Of a stretch of 64,000 nucleotides of DNA, positions 52,896-63,892 are shown one piece after another. The DNA is taken from the NCBI GenBank assembly GCA_030374765.1, contig JARGXX010000117.1, positions 1,364,001 to 1,428,000 of the forward strand. The letters are read 5' to 3'. This stretch comes from Agarophyton chilense (lineage: Eukaryota; Rhodophyta; Florideophyceae; Gracilariales; Gracilariaceae). Numbering within the stretch: the stretch's first letter is position 1; the number at the start of each line of letters is the position of its first letter. The notes under the pieces are model-generated. The model saw only the letters and a list, made by a program, of their open reading frames with translations, did not search any database and was not told the DNA's origin. The position numbers and the translations under genes are program-made.

Positions 52896-55288
52896 CTAAG
52901 AGCTAACTGGACCACTAGAATTGGCCCCATCGAGCCGAGCACGCTTCTTCGGCGGAGAGTCACCTGAGGAACTATTGTCAGCATTGGAAGCCTCCCGGTC
53001 ACTCAAATTTAGACCATACCGGGCATCCGAGTCGGCAGTAACCCTTTGGGACATCACCTGCGCATTCTGATGCAGGATATTGACCATGGCGGTCTTCAGA
53101 TCCTGACCCTGTGGGATAACCGCGGCGTAGCTAGCCGAGAGACGCGCCCAGGAGCAGGCTTCCCTCAGAACTGTCGCGATCTCCACCGAGGCCGTAATAC
53201 CAATGGTACGGCAGACATGACGGAGATCCGCGGCTGCAGCCGTGACCGAAGCGGGGAAGTTTGGCAATGGAGAGGACTGAGCGATGTCGACGCCCCCAGT
53301 GGACGTTTGAGAAAGTGCATCTCCCACAGGACTATCAGCTTCGACAGTAACCTCGCTAGGAGGAATGTTCACTTGGGCGACGGGCGGTTCATACGAGAGC
53401 TCATCCTGAGGAGCAGCGCCCAGAGGGGCTGGAGGAGGGGATGCGGTCGGCAACACCACAGCGGACTCGACCGGACGATGACCGCCCTCCACGGGTAGGA
53501 CGAAGGGAGATTCACCGAAGGATTCTGAGTCGGACATACCGGCAGGTACCAACGGCGTATCTTCCACATCAGGCTCGAAGCAAAGAGGATCGAAACCAAT
53601 GACTTTCGGATGATTGTCGGGAACATGATGCCTCGGAATGTCCGATGGTTGATTTCTCAAAGGCTTGGCGGGCTAGGCACAAGCGTCGTCCTGACCCTAA
53701 GGATGCAGCGGACTCGGCGTGAATGATTCGGTATCCCAGTCATACAAAAGGAACCCGGGAGTCTTGCCCAACTCCACCTGCAGGACATGATCGAAAAGGG
53801 CCTCGGTCTCCTCGACGTCGAACTGAGTCTCACAGACGACATTCTGGATGCCCAGGTTCCTTAGGAAGCGAATCATGATGTCCAGGAGCGGGATTAGGCG
53901 ACCTCGAGGACCGGGTATGTTCCCATCGTACCACACCGTCCAATCTTCCGAACGGACATTACCGCGGATTCCGTATTTCACGGTATCCAGGAATGCCATG
54001 AGGGACATCACGCCGAACTCAACGAAGAGTATCTTCCAGGACAGCCACGAACTTCAGTCATTGTCATCGCTCATGAGTCGAGACGAGTGGTACGCTACTA
54101 CAGACGTCGTTGGAACCAAAAGGAGCGGCGAGACACGGCAGTAGTTGGCCCATTGGTTCTCATCTTCGTCGGAAAGCGAAAGACATAACGGAAGACGTTT
54201 GTCTGCGGTCATGTCCTGGACTCCACCTGGTGCCAACAAAAGAAGAACCCCAGGGATTGACGCAAACGAACATCGGGCTCGTGCATCTCATTCCAATAGA
54301 CCCGGTTGGACATCCAGAACAGGCGGTCATACGACAGCCGGAAGCACATAAGCGCGAAGAGGTTGTGACGAGCCGGAGGAAATCGCATATGAGGCGAGAT
54401 GAAGTCCGTATATAGGTCGGAAAGGAGTTTGTTCACCCTGAACTGGTAGCCGGCTTCCTCCTTGCAGCGGACGTATGGCATGTCCGCTTGGACAAGGGTG
54501 CGACATCGCGTCGCCGAACACGGATCCGGAGGACAATGCAACCATCGGTTGTATTACGAGACGCTGCGCGCGTTCTTGCTGCCCCTCCGGAAATAGGGCA
54601 TCTTGGCAAACATTCGGGAGTCGAAATACATATGGCAGAACCTTTGGTATTCTTCCACAGAGCAAGGAAGAATGGCATGACGCACTTCCAGCGGGTTTAG
54701 TCCGATGGTATCGTCATAACGGTCCCCAGGACGTTCGTATGCCACTTGGTATCCCGAGGAGCTCCCTGCTTGGGTTTTCGAAGCCATGGTGCCGCTGCCC
54801 ACAGGCTGGTCCGCCGGGAATTAAATAGGATGACCAACGGTAGCGGCAAAGTCCGGAGGGAGAACTGCATATCCAACGGGCTTGTAAGGCGAGTTCGGCA
54901 TCGCGCACGACCAATGGAAAAGTACCACGATGGGAAGACGAGGTGACAGAGTCGACCCGGACGGACTGACGGGCGTGAACCACGGTGGACGAAGCGCGGA
55001 GGGTAGCAAATGGAGGAACGGAGACTCAGGAAGGCCCCAGTGACCATCAAAGGAGAAGAAGCCAATGGATCATCTCGGCAACGCGACGCGAGGAATGCCG
55101 CGGCGATGCACCTATGGCCAGCGCTCACGGCGCGTTGGAGTTTCAGTCCCTAGGCAAATTAATTGCCCTTCGACGCCAATGGTTAGCTCACGCTTCCCCG
55201 CATCCCCACAGGCGACAAAGACGCGACGTCCCGTCGCGCCCAATGGTACCGGGAGCAACGAAGTGCTCGCGTCCCCTAGGTCAAGCAT
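52896..55288 (-). pseudogene. Antisense ORF (aORF) of E4, decayed and divergent
   Basis: Minus-strand coding remnants run from ATG 55288 (MLDLGDAST) to TAG 52898-52896, with stops and frame changes. Recognisable blocks are RPPWFTPVSPSGS (the APWF block), IGLNPLEVRHAIL with MPYFRRG, LSYDRLFW, LLDIMIRFLRNLGIQ, FLLYDWDTESF (compare FVWYDPWTNQH in E3) and, near the end, a DLRHVCRTIGI segment in place of LRQxLxxAGIP. The C-terminal 254-residue piece (53660-52896) is intact and acidic/Ser-rich. It is the most diverged of the four copies, and some matches are short, so homology rests partly on position. Confidence 0.6.
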
Positions 55289-55324
55289 GAGGCCATGTGG
55301 ACTTCGCCATAACGGCCGAATTCT

Positions 55325-55337
55325 AAGGAGGGAGATA
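55325..55337 (+). promoter_or_regulatory. E4 polypurine tract
   Basis: AAGGAGGGAGATA directly before the TGTGAAGG of the 3' LTR; very close to the E1 tract. Confidence 0.85.
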
Positions 55338-55514
55338 TGTGAAGGAGCGATGATATCGGTTGAGCCCTGTAAGCCGCCGGGCCCTGAAGGATCTTGCAGA
55401 TCACACGTGACGTGGACGAGTCAACCTCAGGAGCATTCATGTAGAATATTCATTTTTTAATTAGTGTAATACACTAGCATTACAGTGCTAGTGAGATCTT
55501 AGCGCCTCGCCAGT
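55338..55514 (+). repeat. E4 3' LTR, first 177 bp
   Basis: Begins TGTGAAGGAGC as the 5' LTR does and follows it to CCTCGCCA, then is cut by E5. The last bases, CCAGT (55510-55514), should be the E5 target duplication. Confidence 0.85.
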
Positions 55515-56378
55515 TGAAGAGCAACGTCCTCCACGGACGTTTTTGGGGACTTAAGTTTTTTCCAGAGCCTCCGGCGTGCAACCTCGTTATGAGTAGGAAT
55601 AATCCGTTTTCACGGCGATGGCCGGGACGCCGGTGATGCACCGGGGGGACCGGGTGCCATACACGTGGCCGCAGCGCCCGCGCGAGTCGTGGCCGCCAGA
55701 TTGGCCCCTTAATTAGACGGACATTTAGCTATTTAGGATAGACTTTATTTATTCTATTCTACTGTGACTACAGTACATAGGCCGCCGGCCTCGCGGCCGC
55801 CGGTCCAGTAAAGTCTCCCCAACAAGGGTGATCTTGGTCTTCCAGATCTTGGCTCTAGGTCGAACCGCCTGCGCGGATATACAACTCCTTACGGAGGGAT
55901 TTCCTGTGGTGCACGGCTTCCCAACCCCCTTGGACGTTGAGGCAGCCCTCGTGTGTTGGGTATCTATTCCCATTTTCGTGGTTCCGCCCGTGTATACGGT
56001 TTGCTATACCCGGCAGTGCCGGCTATTCCCGAGTCCCCTCTTGCGACTCGTGGTCAACCTCGCCCTCTTGCCTCCGTTCCCATTTTCCTTCCCTTTTCCT
56101 CCCCTTCATTGGGCAATTCCCGCTCTTGCGGCTCGCACTGACACCTGTCGTGCTCGCCACTCTCGTGGGTTTTGCCTCCTCAGAGGATACGCAAGCACCG
56201 CTTCGGCGGATATTCTCGGCTTCTTTCAGCCTCCCTGCGCCCGTCGCGACGGTTCGACTCCGGCTTACACCCAACATTGCGCGCCGATCCCTGGGAGGGC
56301 TCTACCGCGCCGGTTACCTCGTGAGAGGGAGATCCGGACGTCTTTGTAGGGTTTCCCCCTTGGGGGCATTGTCCTACA
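55515..56378 (+). repeat. E5 5' LTR
   Basis: TGAAGAGCAACG...GTCCTACA, 864 bp, with a close match to the solo LTR at 27590-28455. The second half is pyrimidine-rich. TTTATTTATT runs near 55745 may lie close to the transcription start, but no TATA box is certain. Confidence 0.95.
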
Positions 56379-56381
56379 AAT

Positions 56382-56395
56382 TGGTCTCCCGACTT
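56382..56395 (+). promoter_or_regulatory. E5 primer binding site
   Basis: TGGTCTCCCGACTT, three bases after the LTR. The 11 bases TGGTCTCCCGA would pair with CCA, discriminator A and the acceptor 3' strand of a tRNA starting CTCCCGA; tRNA-Tyr is the best candidate because it starts with C. Confidence 0.8.
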
Positions 56396-56501
56396 AAAAG
56401 TCAAGACCGCTTGTGTCCTCTCTGAGGGTCTTTTCCGTTTAACTGGTTTTCCCCGGTCTCACCGGATTGCTTTCTATTCTTCCGTCGAGACGGTGTGGCC
56501 A

Positions 56502-58613
56502 ATGCCAAGGAAACCGCCTAGCATGGAGCGTCCTGCAACACGAAGCCGTTCCCGCCAAAGCGGTGATGCCAGGGGCACTGATGTTCCACAGGCCCTGGCT
56601 CCAACACCGGATTCCCGGGAGATACCGGTCACCGGCACTGAAGACCCGCAGCCCGATTCCAGGTTAACGACCGTCGCAACGGTGGTTTCTCCGCCTCCGG
56701 GGTTGGTCGACCAAGCGCGGATGGTACGCTTGGAAGAGCAGCTCCGCTCCCTGCGGGCTGCTTACAATACCCTCTCGAGGGAGTTCACCTCTTTACGAGG
56801 AAGCCTCGCTAACCCCCCTCCAAGTGAGTTAGCCGAGGATACCCGCGTATTGCGGTAGGACATCAATACTCTACTCGAGTGTTTTGGCGCGCCGTCTTCC
56901 TTCGTAGAAAGTATGGAGAATCGCTTCGAGCGTCTCCGAAGCCGACTTGAGTCGGTCGAGAGGACGTTACCGTCGCCTGCGAACGCGGCTAGACCGGTTG
57001 TCTCTAATCGAGAGACCCAGTCGCGGAACCGGAAGAGCCGGAAGAACCGGGATTCTAACCGTAAGCACGGACACCCGTCCGACTCATCATCTGAGTCGGA
57101 CGGTAAACCGGGTGACTCGGAGAGTTCCGATTCGTCGGTGAGCGATGACCCACAGGATCGTTTTGGGCGCTCTTCCCGCTCAAAGCGGTCCTCTGCCACC
57201 TACGGGGCCATCCGGTCGCGCCCCAAGGGTCGGCGACATCCGGGCCTCAAACCCTTGAAGCCCACCAACCCTCTGTACGGGACACTCCTGTGCTACCGGT
57301 ATTACCGGCTAGAAGATTCTTCTTTAGGTCGGACACCGCGTGACAGGGGTAAAGTGAAAGACTGCATCAAGCAGACGCAGCTTTCACTTCGTATCCAGTC
57401 GTTTACTGGGGATGATCCAATTCTGGTCTTGGATTTCCTACACCACTTTGTAGCGGAAGCCGATATACTCGTAATGAACGAAGGACAAGCCTACGTGGCG
57501 CTACCCTACTTTCTACGGGGTGTCGCTGAAGATCAGTTTTTGTCGGTTCGGGGCTCGTCGCGAGCCTCCGAAGGATGTGTGAACTGCTGGCCCGAGGCCG
57601 TGCAGTACCTCCTGCGTTCCTACGCAACCAACTCCGCGATACAAGCGGCGATACTCGCTTTGCGAGACACTCGACAACGCTCCGGCGAGCTCGAGACCGA
57701 TTACTCGGTACGCCTGAATAAGGCTTTCCACCGTTGTGGTAATGTATACCCCGCTGGGGAACGCTGTACGATGTTCATTGATGGCTTGGATCCAGCCATC
57801 AAGACTCTTGTCGCCCGTTACAGGGAACAAGAGCCGAAGGTGACCTACCTTGAACTCGTACAGTTTGCCCGCGCAGAGGGAGATGCACTACGTGCACGCA
57901 ATCCGGGAACCCGGTCGAAGGCCGCTAAAGCATTGCTGCTTGAGTCGGACTCTTCTTCACCGTCATTTACGACGGATGGCATCCCCAAACAGGGTTATGA
58001 CAATATGAATGTCATCCATCACGATGGTTTATCTATTCCGACAACGGAATTACCGTCTACGACGGATGGCTCGGTTGACTCAACCGCAAGGGACACAGAG
58101 AACGGGCAGGTCTATTATCTTAATGACCGCCGCACTCCGGCCTCCCGTATGCCGTACTCGAACGGAATGACACGAAGTCAGCGCCCTGGATGGGTTGGAA
58201 ACCGGGAACCCGGAAGATACACCGATGCTCGGAATGCCGTACCGCGAAACGCGCGAGTGACGTTGGCGTGCCACTTGTGCTACGAGCGCGGGCACACCTC
58301 CCCGCAATGCCTTTTATCGCTACGCGATATGGCGCGAGTGGTGGATAATTACGAAGCCCTCTCCCCGCAGGAGAAGGGCTCCGTGCCACTCACGTCATAT
58401 CTCCGCGCGAAGACGGACTTCCCCAACGCATTAGCTCACACTCCGAATTCTCGGTACAAACCGGCTCAGCCGGCACGCGCCGCACCAGCGCCAAACCACG
58501 CTGGTGGATCTCAACCCGCTCCTGCGGTAGCTACAGTGCAACGGAATCATGCACTCGTTGCCGAGGAAGTCGGGCCTTCGCCCGACCAGGAGCCTGTACA
58601 GGGAAAAGAATAG
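56502..58613 (+). pseudogene. E5 gag, one in-frame stop
   Basis: Starts at ATG 56502 (MPRKPPSMERPATRSRSRQ). Coiled coil follows (MVRLEEQLRSLRAAYNTL), then a TAG at 56856-56858, a second helical stretch (MENRFERLRSRLESVERTL), Ser/Asp-rich and basic regions, and the capsid-like part (LSLRIQSFTGDDPILVLDFL, LLRSYATNSAIQAAILAL, CGNVYPAGERCTMFIDGLD). A canonical CX2CX4HX4C zinc knuckle (CHLCYERGHTSPQC) comes near the end. Stop is TAG 58611-58613. About 703 codons, long for a chromovirus gag. Pol follows in another frame. Confidence 0.9.
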
Positions 58614-58675
58614 AGGGAGTCTCCCCTTCGGGAGAGGCATCCTCAGAGTTGAGGCTGACGACGCCCGAGGCGCCG

Positions 58676-61600
58676 ATGCCTCGCTCCCCGGTGAAAATCC
58701 TGACAAGGAAGGACACCGCAGACGCGGACTCTAAACACCTCGGTGTTTTGCGTCGACCGTGGATACGGATTAGAAATAACCGGATCCCGGATAGAGTCTT
58801 GGTAATGGCCAAGCGTAACTACAAGATTTACGCTGACCTTGGTCTGCACACGCAGTTTATGGGGAGATATCTCACTGTCCTGGATACAGGTGCTGGACCG
58901 AACTTTATTGTGGAATCGGTTTTACCCCCGCCATTGCGGTCACTCATCCGTTCTGAAACGGTACCCGACGTCTCAGACGCCAATAACAATTCGTTGAAAA
59001 CGGTTGGTGTGATCGACCTGGTCGTCAGGCTAGGGCGGATGGTGGTTAAACTAACTTTTATTGTGTGCCGCTCGCTGGGCGCGTCAGTTATACTGGGATG
59101 TGACTACTGCGACAAGTTTGTCGACGCCATCCGCCCACGCCTTAAGCAGGTGGAACTTGAGGACGGATCGACCGTCCCCATTGCTCGTCAACCGCTGAAG
59201 CGGGCATCGAAGAAACACGTTCCTCTACCTGCTGCGCAGGAACCCACACCGGCGAACCGGGATTCTACGAAGCTACGCGTTGCCTCGTCAGTCACCATAC
59301 CCCCTGAGAGCCAGGTTATGGTTTCAATCAATTCCCGTCAACACGGTCTTCGGGTTGTTCAGCCCTTGCCCTTGTTGTACGAGAAATTTCAGTTAACCGT
59401 TGCGAACGGAATCGTGCAAGTCACGCCGAATTCCCCTTTCAGGGTGTTGGTTGCCACTCTGGGAAAGGCTCCCCAGACGCTGGCAAAGAACCAAGTCATT
59501 GGGTCTGTGACGCCGCACCCACTCGCGATGCTCCCTACAAAGGTGACAGCTGCCGAAGTACTCGGAATAACTCCCTCTACCGAGGATGGTCTCCCGGTAT
59601 CCGGTGCAGAAACCTCCGGGGAGGCACAGCAGTTGGCGCTCGATAAAACCGTCAAGACGGATGCATTTCCGACCTCGTCGGTTCCCACACCTGACACCAG
59701 GGCACAGCCTACGAGCTACGATAAGATAGACCCGATCAAGGCCCTCGAGGACCTGGACCTGAGTCATGTACTGGTCTCACACCGGGACCGCTTACGCGGA
59801 ATGCTACGCGAGTTTACCACAATGTGGGACGGCTCACTGGGTGAGATCTATACAACCGAACATCGGATAGACTTGCTACCGGACGCACGTCCGGTTGCAC
59901 AACCCCCTTACAGGGCGAGACCGAAAGCTTGGGAGGAGGAAGAATTTCAGGTGGACAAGATGCTCCGTGCTGGAGTCATCGAGCCCGCCCAATCTCCTTG
60001 GGCTTCACCGGTGGTGCTGGCCCTCAAGGCTGACAGCACGTGGCGGTTTTGCGTTGACTACCGCCGCCTCAATGCCGTCACCGTGAGGGACACCTACCCG
60101 ATTCCGCGCATGGACGAGTGTATAGACTCGCTCGGAGACGCTACCGTGTTTACGGCTCTGGATGCTAACTGGGGCTACTGGCAAGTCCCAGTCCGGCAAG
60201 AGGACCGAGACAAAACCGCGTTTGTTTGCCACTCGGGTTCCTACCGCTTCAAGCGGATGCCGTTTGGTTTACCCAATGCACTGGCCACCTTTCAAAGGGC
60301 AATAGACATACTGATGTCGCGTTTCAAGTGGCGCACGTGCCTTGTCTACTTGGACGACATCATTGTCTTTTCCAGAAACCTGGACGATCACCTGACCCAC
60401 GTGCGGGACGTGATGACCGTACTGCGAGACGCAGGAATAACCCTCAAGTTGAGGAAGTGCGAGTTCTTCACCGACACGGTGAAGTATCTCGGGCACGTCA
60501 TGCGTCCAGGACGGTTAATGATCGAACAAGTTCGTATCAAGTCCCTCTGCGAGGCGAAGGAGCCCCGTACTCAAACGGAGCTCCGATCCTTTTTAGGTCT
60601 GGTCAACGTCTATCGACGGTTTATACCGAGTTTCTCGGATATCGCCGCTCCGCTAAACGCGCTACTGCGGAAGGGCCAGCCACCAAAGCTTGCGCCATTT
60701 ACCACCGATCAGTCGGAATCTTTTCGCTCCTTGATTAAGGCGGTTACGACAGCTCCCATCCTATCCTTGCCCAAACCTGGGCTTCCCTACTCCATCGACA
60801 CCCACGCCAGCGACCACCAGGTGGGGGGCGCACTGTTCCAAACCACCCCCGAGGGGGAACGCAAACCAATTGGCTATTGGTCCCGCACGCTGAACGTCCA
60901 CGAGCGCAACTACTCGGTCTCCGAGAAGGAGTGCCTCGCAGTGGTCTGGGCGCTATCCACTCTGCGCCCATACATCATGGGCGTTCATTTCACCGTGTAC
61001 ACGGACCATGCCTCGTTGAGGTGGCTGCTGAACATCGCAGATCCTTCTGGCCGCTTAATGCGGTGGCGCCTCCGCTTAGCGGAATTCGACTTCGAGGTCG
61101 TCTACAAAAAGGGTGTCCAGAACACCCAAGCAGACGCCCTCTCTCGATTACCTACGACAGGTGAAGCACTTGCCGACCCGGAGGTCGACGAGATCCCGTG
61201 CTTTACCTTGGAAGGGGAAACACCGACGGAATCGGATTGGCCCGAAACCGGGAAAGACACCATGGAAATGGATGAGCTACTCGCAGCGCGCGGGAATGAA
61301 ACACCCGTACCCGGGACCTTTGTACCCATCTCCACCGAGGAGATGATCCGAGAACAGTTCGGCGACCCGTTCTGCACGCGCATACGGGCCCACCTAAACG
61401 GTGGAGAGGACCTCCCGTTCGAGGTAAACGACATCGGTTACCTCGTCCGGACGGTGGACCACTGATCCCAGATTGTGGTTCCCCACACCCTGCAAACCAG
61501 GGTGCTCCACCTCTCACACTACCCGACCCTCGGGGGACACTCCGGTGGGAGAAAAATTTATCTAACCCTGCGAAGGGACTTTTATCGGCCCGCTATGGCG

Positions 61601-63892
61601 GTTGATTGCTACGCTACGGTGCAGTTCTGCACCCAATGCGCAAAGAACCGGGTGAAACTCCGGAAGCACTCCAAACGGATGAAGCTTTTCCCCGCAAGGG
61701 CGCCTCTCGAGTTTGTCGTAATCGACATTCTCGGGCCTCTACTCAAGACGCGCAAGGGAAACAAGTTCCTCTTGGTTATCACTGACCGCTTTTCGAAGCT
61801 GGTGCGCACCGTACCTTTACGGAAGATCACCGCTTTCACGGTTGCGAACGCCTTCGTTACGCACTGGGCGTTCGTTTATGGCCCTCCGATAGAGGTTCTA
61901 TCCGATAACGGTAAGCAGTTCGCCTCTAAGTTCTTTCAGGACGTCTGCCGCATCCTCGACGTCAAGAACCTGTTTACTACCACCTACCACCCGCAAACAA
62001 ACGGGCAGGTGGAACGCTTCAACCGCACCCTACTCGCGTCGCTACGCTCCTACGTATCCGATCACCCAATGACGTGGGACATTTATTCTGATGCTATCAC
62101 CTACGCCTACAACACGCAGGTTCACCGGACAACCGGTCTGACTCCTTTCGAGCTTGTGCTCTCCAGGACACCCCCGCCAGTGGCGGTCGAACCCCAACAC
62201 AGGGTCAACTCTTTCCCATCCGTGGGTCAATACCGCCTCAAGTGGAAGAACTGGCTTACCAAGCTCGTACCGGTCGCCCGGAAGTCCATGGAACGTGCCC
62301 AGGCCGCCTACAAGCGGGATTTTGATAACCGCTTACGCGGACCACTACCGGCACCGCCCAAGCCAGGAACCTACGTGTTCGTTCGCCGGGAGTACTACAA
62401 CCCCCGGACCGACAAGCGTCACAAGCTCTCGCCTGTCGCTCAAGGTCCGTTCCGGGTCGTGTCCTCCCTCCCCGGCACCGTTGTGGTGGACAAGAACGGC
62501 GACCACGAACGTCTTTCACAAAACCGCATCGTAGCCGCCCCACCGCCGCAGGCGGAAAACGCATCAGCCCCCGTCGAAACGGCCTCGGATGCCACAGGTA
62601 CAACGGTGGCACCACGCCCCGCCGTGGTACCGCACCCCTCACGGGGTCTCTCCGATATACCGACTTTATCGGAACCACCAGCAATGCCGGAAACACCTGG
62701 CCCTCGCGGCCAGCTACCCTTACGGGCGCTGCGCAGCGGTATTTGTACCCGCCATGCGGTTAGCCCACCATCACCCGTCGCTCCGTCTAAGGAGGGGGAG
62801 GGGACCCGCTCAATCGCGGAAGCATCGCCGTCGCGACGGAAGTTTAACCGGACACCCCGGGCAAGGCCCCCGAGCGGGCATCCGGCATCGTCGCCAGACG
62901 CCACTCCGCTCCCGCGGGACGCGGCGGTCAATCCGACCGCCACGCAACCCCGCAAGGGGAACCAAGGCGCTGGAAGACCCGAAGCCGGGAAGCGAGACCC
63001 TACGGACGCTCCGCATCGCGTGGAAGCAACTAACGGCTCCCCGCACATTCGCGGTTGCACTCCGAGCGTTTCGGTCGATACCGGTACTCCTGCGGGCGCT
63101 GCGCAAGCAGGTCTAGCGAGCCACTCCGTTGAGAACGGTACGAACCCCATGGGGGAAAAGGGGCGCAACGACAAGTCGAAAACCGCCTCCCTTGCCGAAC
63201 AATCGGAGCCAACCGTCCGCAACGGCCCGACCACCGGTCCTCAAGGTCACGTGACCCGGGCGGGAGATCGGACCAATGGGCACCCGGCATCCCGGTCATT
63301 GGCTGACAGCCACCCCGCGGAGGCGGATCACCGGGACGGTGAACCACTCACCGCCCACGGCGCACCGCACAGCGGAAACTGCCCACCAATGGGAACGCCG
63401 CATGCCGCAAATCAAGCGGAGGCCTCCAGCGAACCGTGACCAAGACGGAAGGACCCCCGCAAACTCGCGGTAAGAGCGGACTTCAAGGAAGCCCCTACCG
63501 CCCAGCGGAAACACAACCCGGCCGCGCCGGCAACTTCCGCGAAGCGGTACGGCAGCCCCGGGCATCCGGCGACAACCGCAGAGCGAAATGACAAACCGGG
63601 TGACCCGGAACAGGCGACGACGAGCCCAGAACCACGCGGCGCTGAGGCTCGGGTCACCACCACCCGGCAAGGCCGGCAATTTTACGTGCAGGATTACGTC
63701 CTCGACCGAATCTTCGGACATAGCTACGATGAGAACGGGGTGCTCCAGTACCGGACCCGCTGGTACGGATACGGGCCGGAGTGGGACACCCCGGAGCCCA
63801 CCGAGCACCTCCCGCGCTCCGCGGTAATGCGATACCACCGCCTTGCGGGGACCGCACTCCCAGCCACGCTGGTAAACGCCCAAGAGGGATAA
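58676..63892 (+). pseudogene. E5 pol: protease, RT, RNase H, integrase, long linker, chromodomain; two in-frame TGA
   Basis: One frame of about 1,740 codons. The first ATG after gag is 58676, but the frame is open further back, so -1 frameshifting or reinitiation is possible. Protease LDTGAGPNF (about 58880); RT FCVDYRRLNAV and YLDDIIVF (about 60350); RNase H YSIDTHASDHQVGG and YTDHASLRWLL; integrase H2C2 finger (HLSHY...CTQC, about 61510-61645), IDILGPL and NGQVERFNRTLL. After the integrase C-terminal block (YYNPRTDKRHKLSPV) lies a Pro/Ala/Gly-rich linker of about 380 residues, then the chromodomain (YVLDRIFGHSYDENG, RTRWYGYGPEWDTPEP). Stops are TGA 61463-61465 and TGA 63437-63439. Otherwise the domains look complete. 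Confidence 0.93.

Larger units (their letters stand above)
45513..55514 (+). mobile_element. Ty3/gypsy chromodomain element E4, 3' LTR interrupted by E5
   Basis: 5' LTR (454 bp), primer binding site, gag, pol with chromodomain, antisense ORF, polypurine tract and the first 177 bp of the 3' LTR are present. The 3' LTR then stops at CCAGT and E5 begins. The rest of the LTR should lie to the right of E5, outside the window. The left flank is GTCCG. Confidence 0.9.

Noticed and set aside
54110..54415. Plus-strand short frames in 54.1-55.5 kb
   Set aside because: They are shadows of the decayed E4 aORF on the minus strand.
55828..56425. Plus-strand frames of 160-170 codons
   Set aside because: They are within the E5 5' LTR and recur in the solo LTR at 27904-28490, so they are repeat sequence and not genes.
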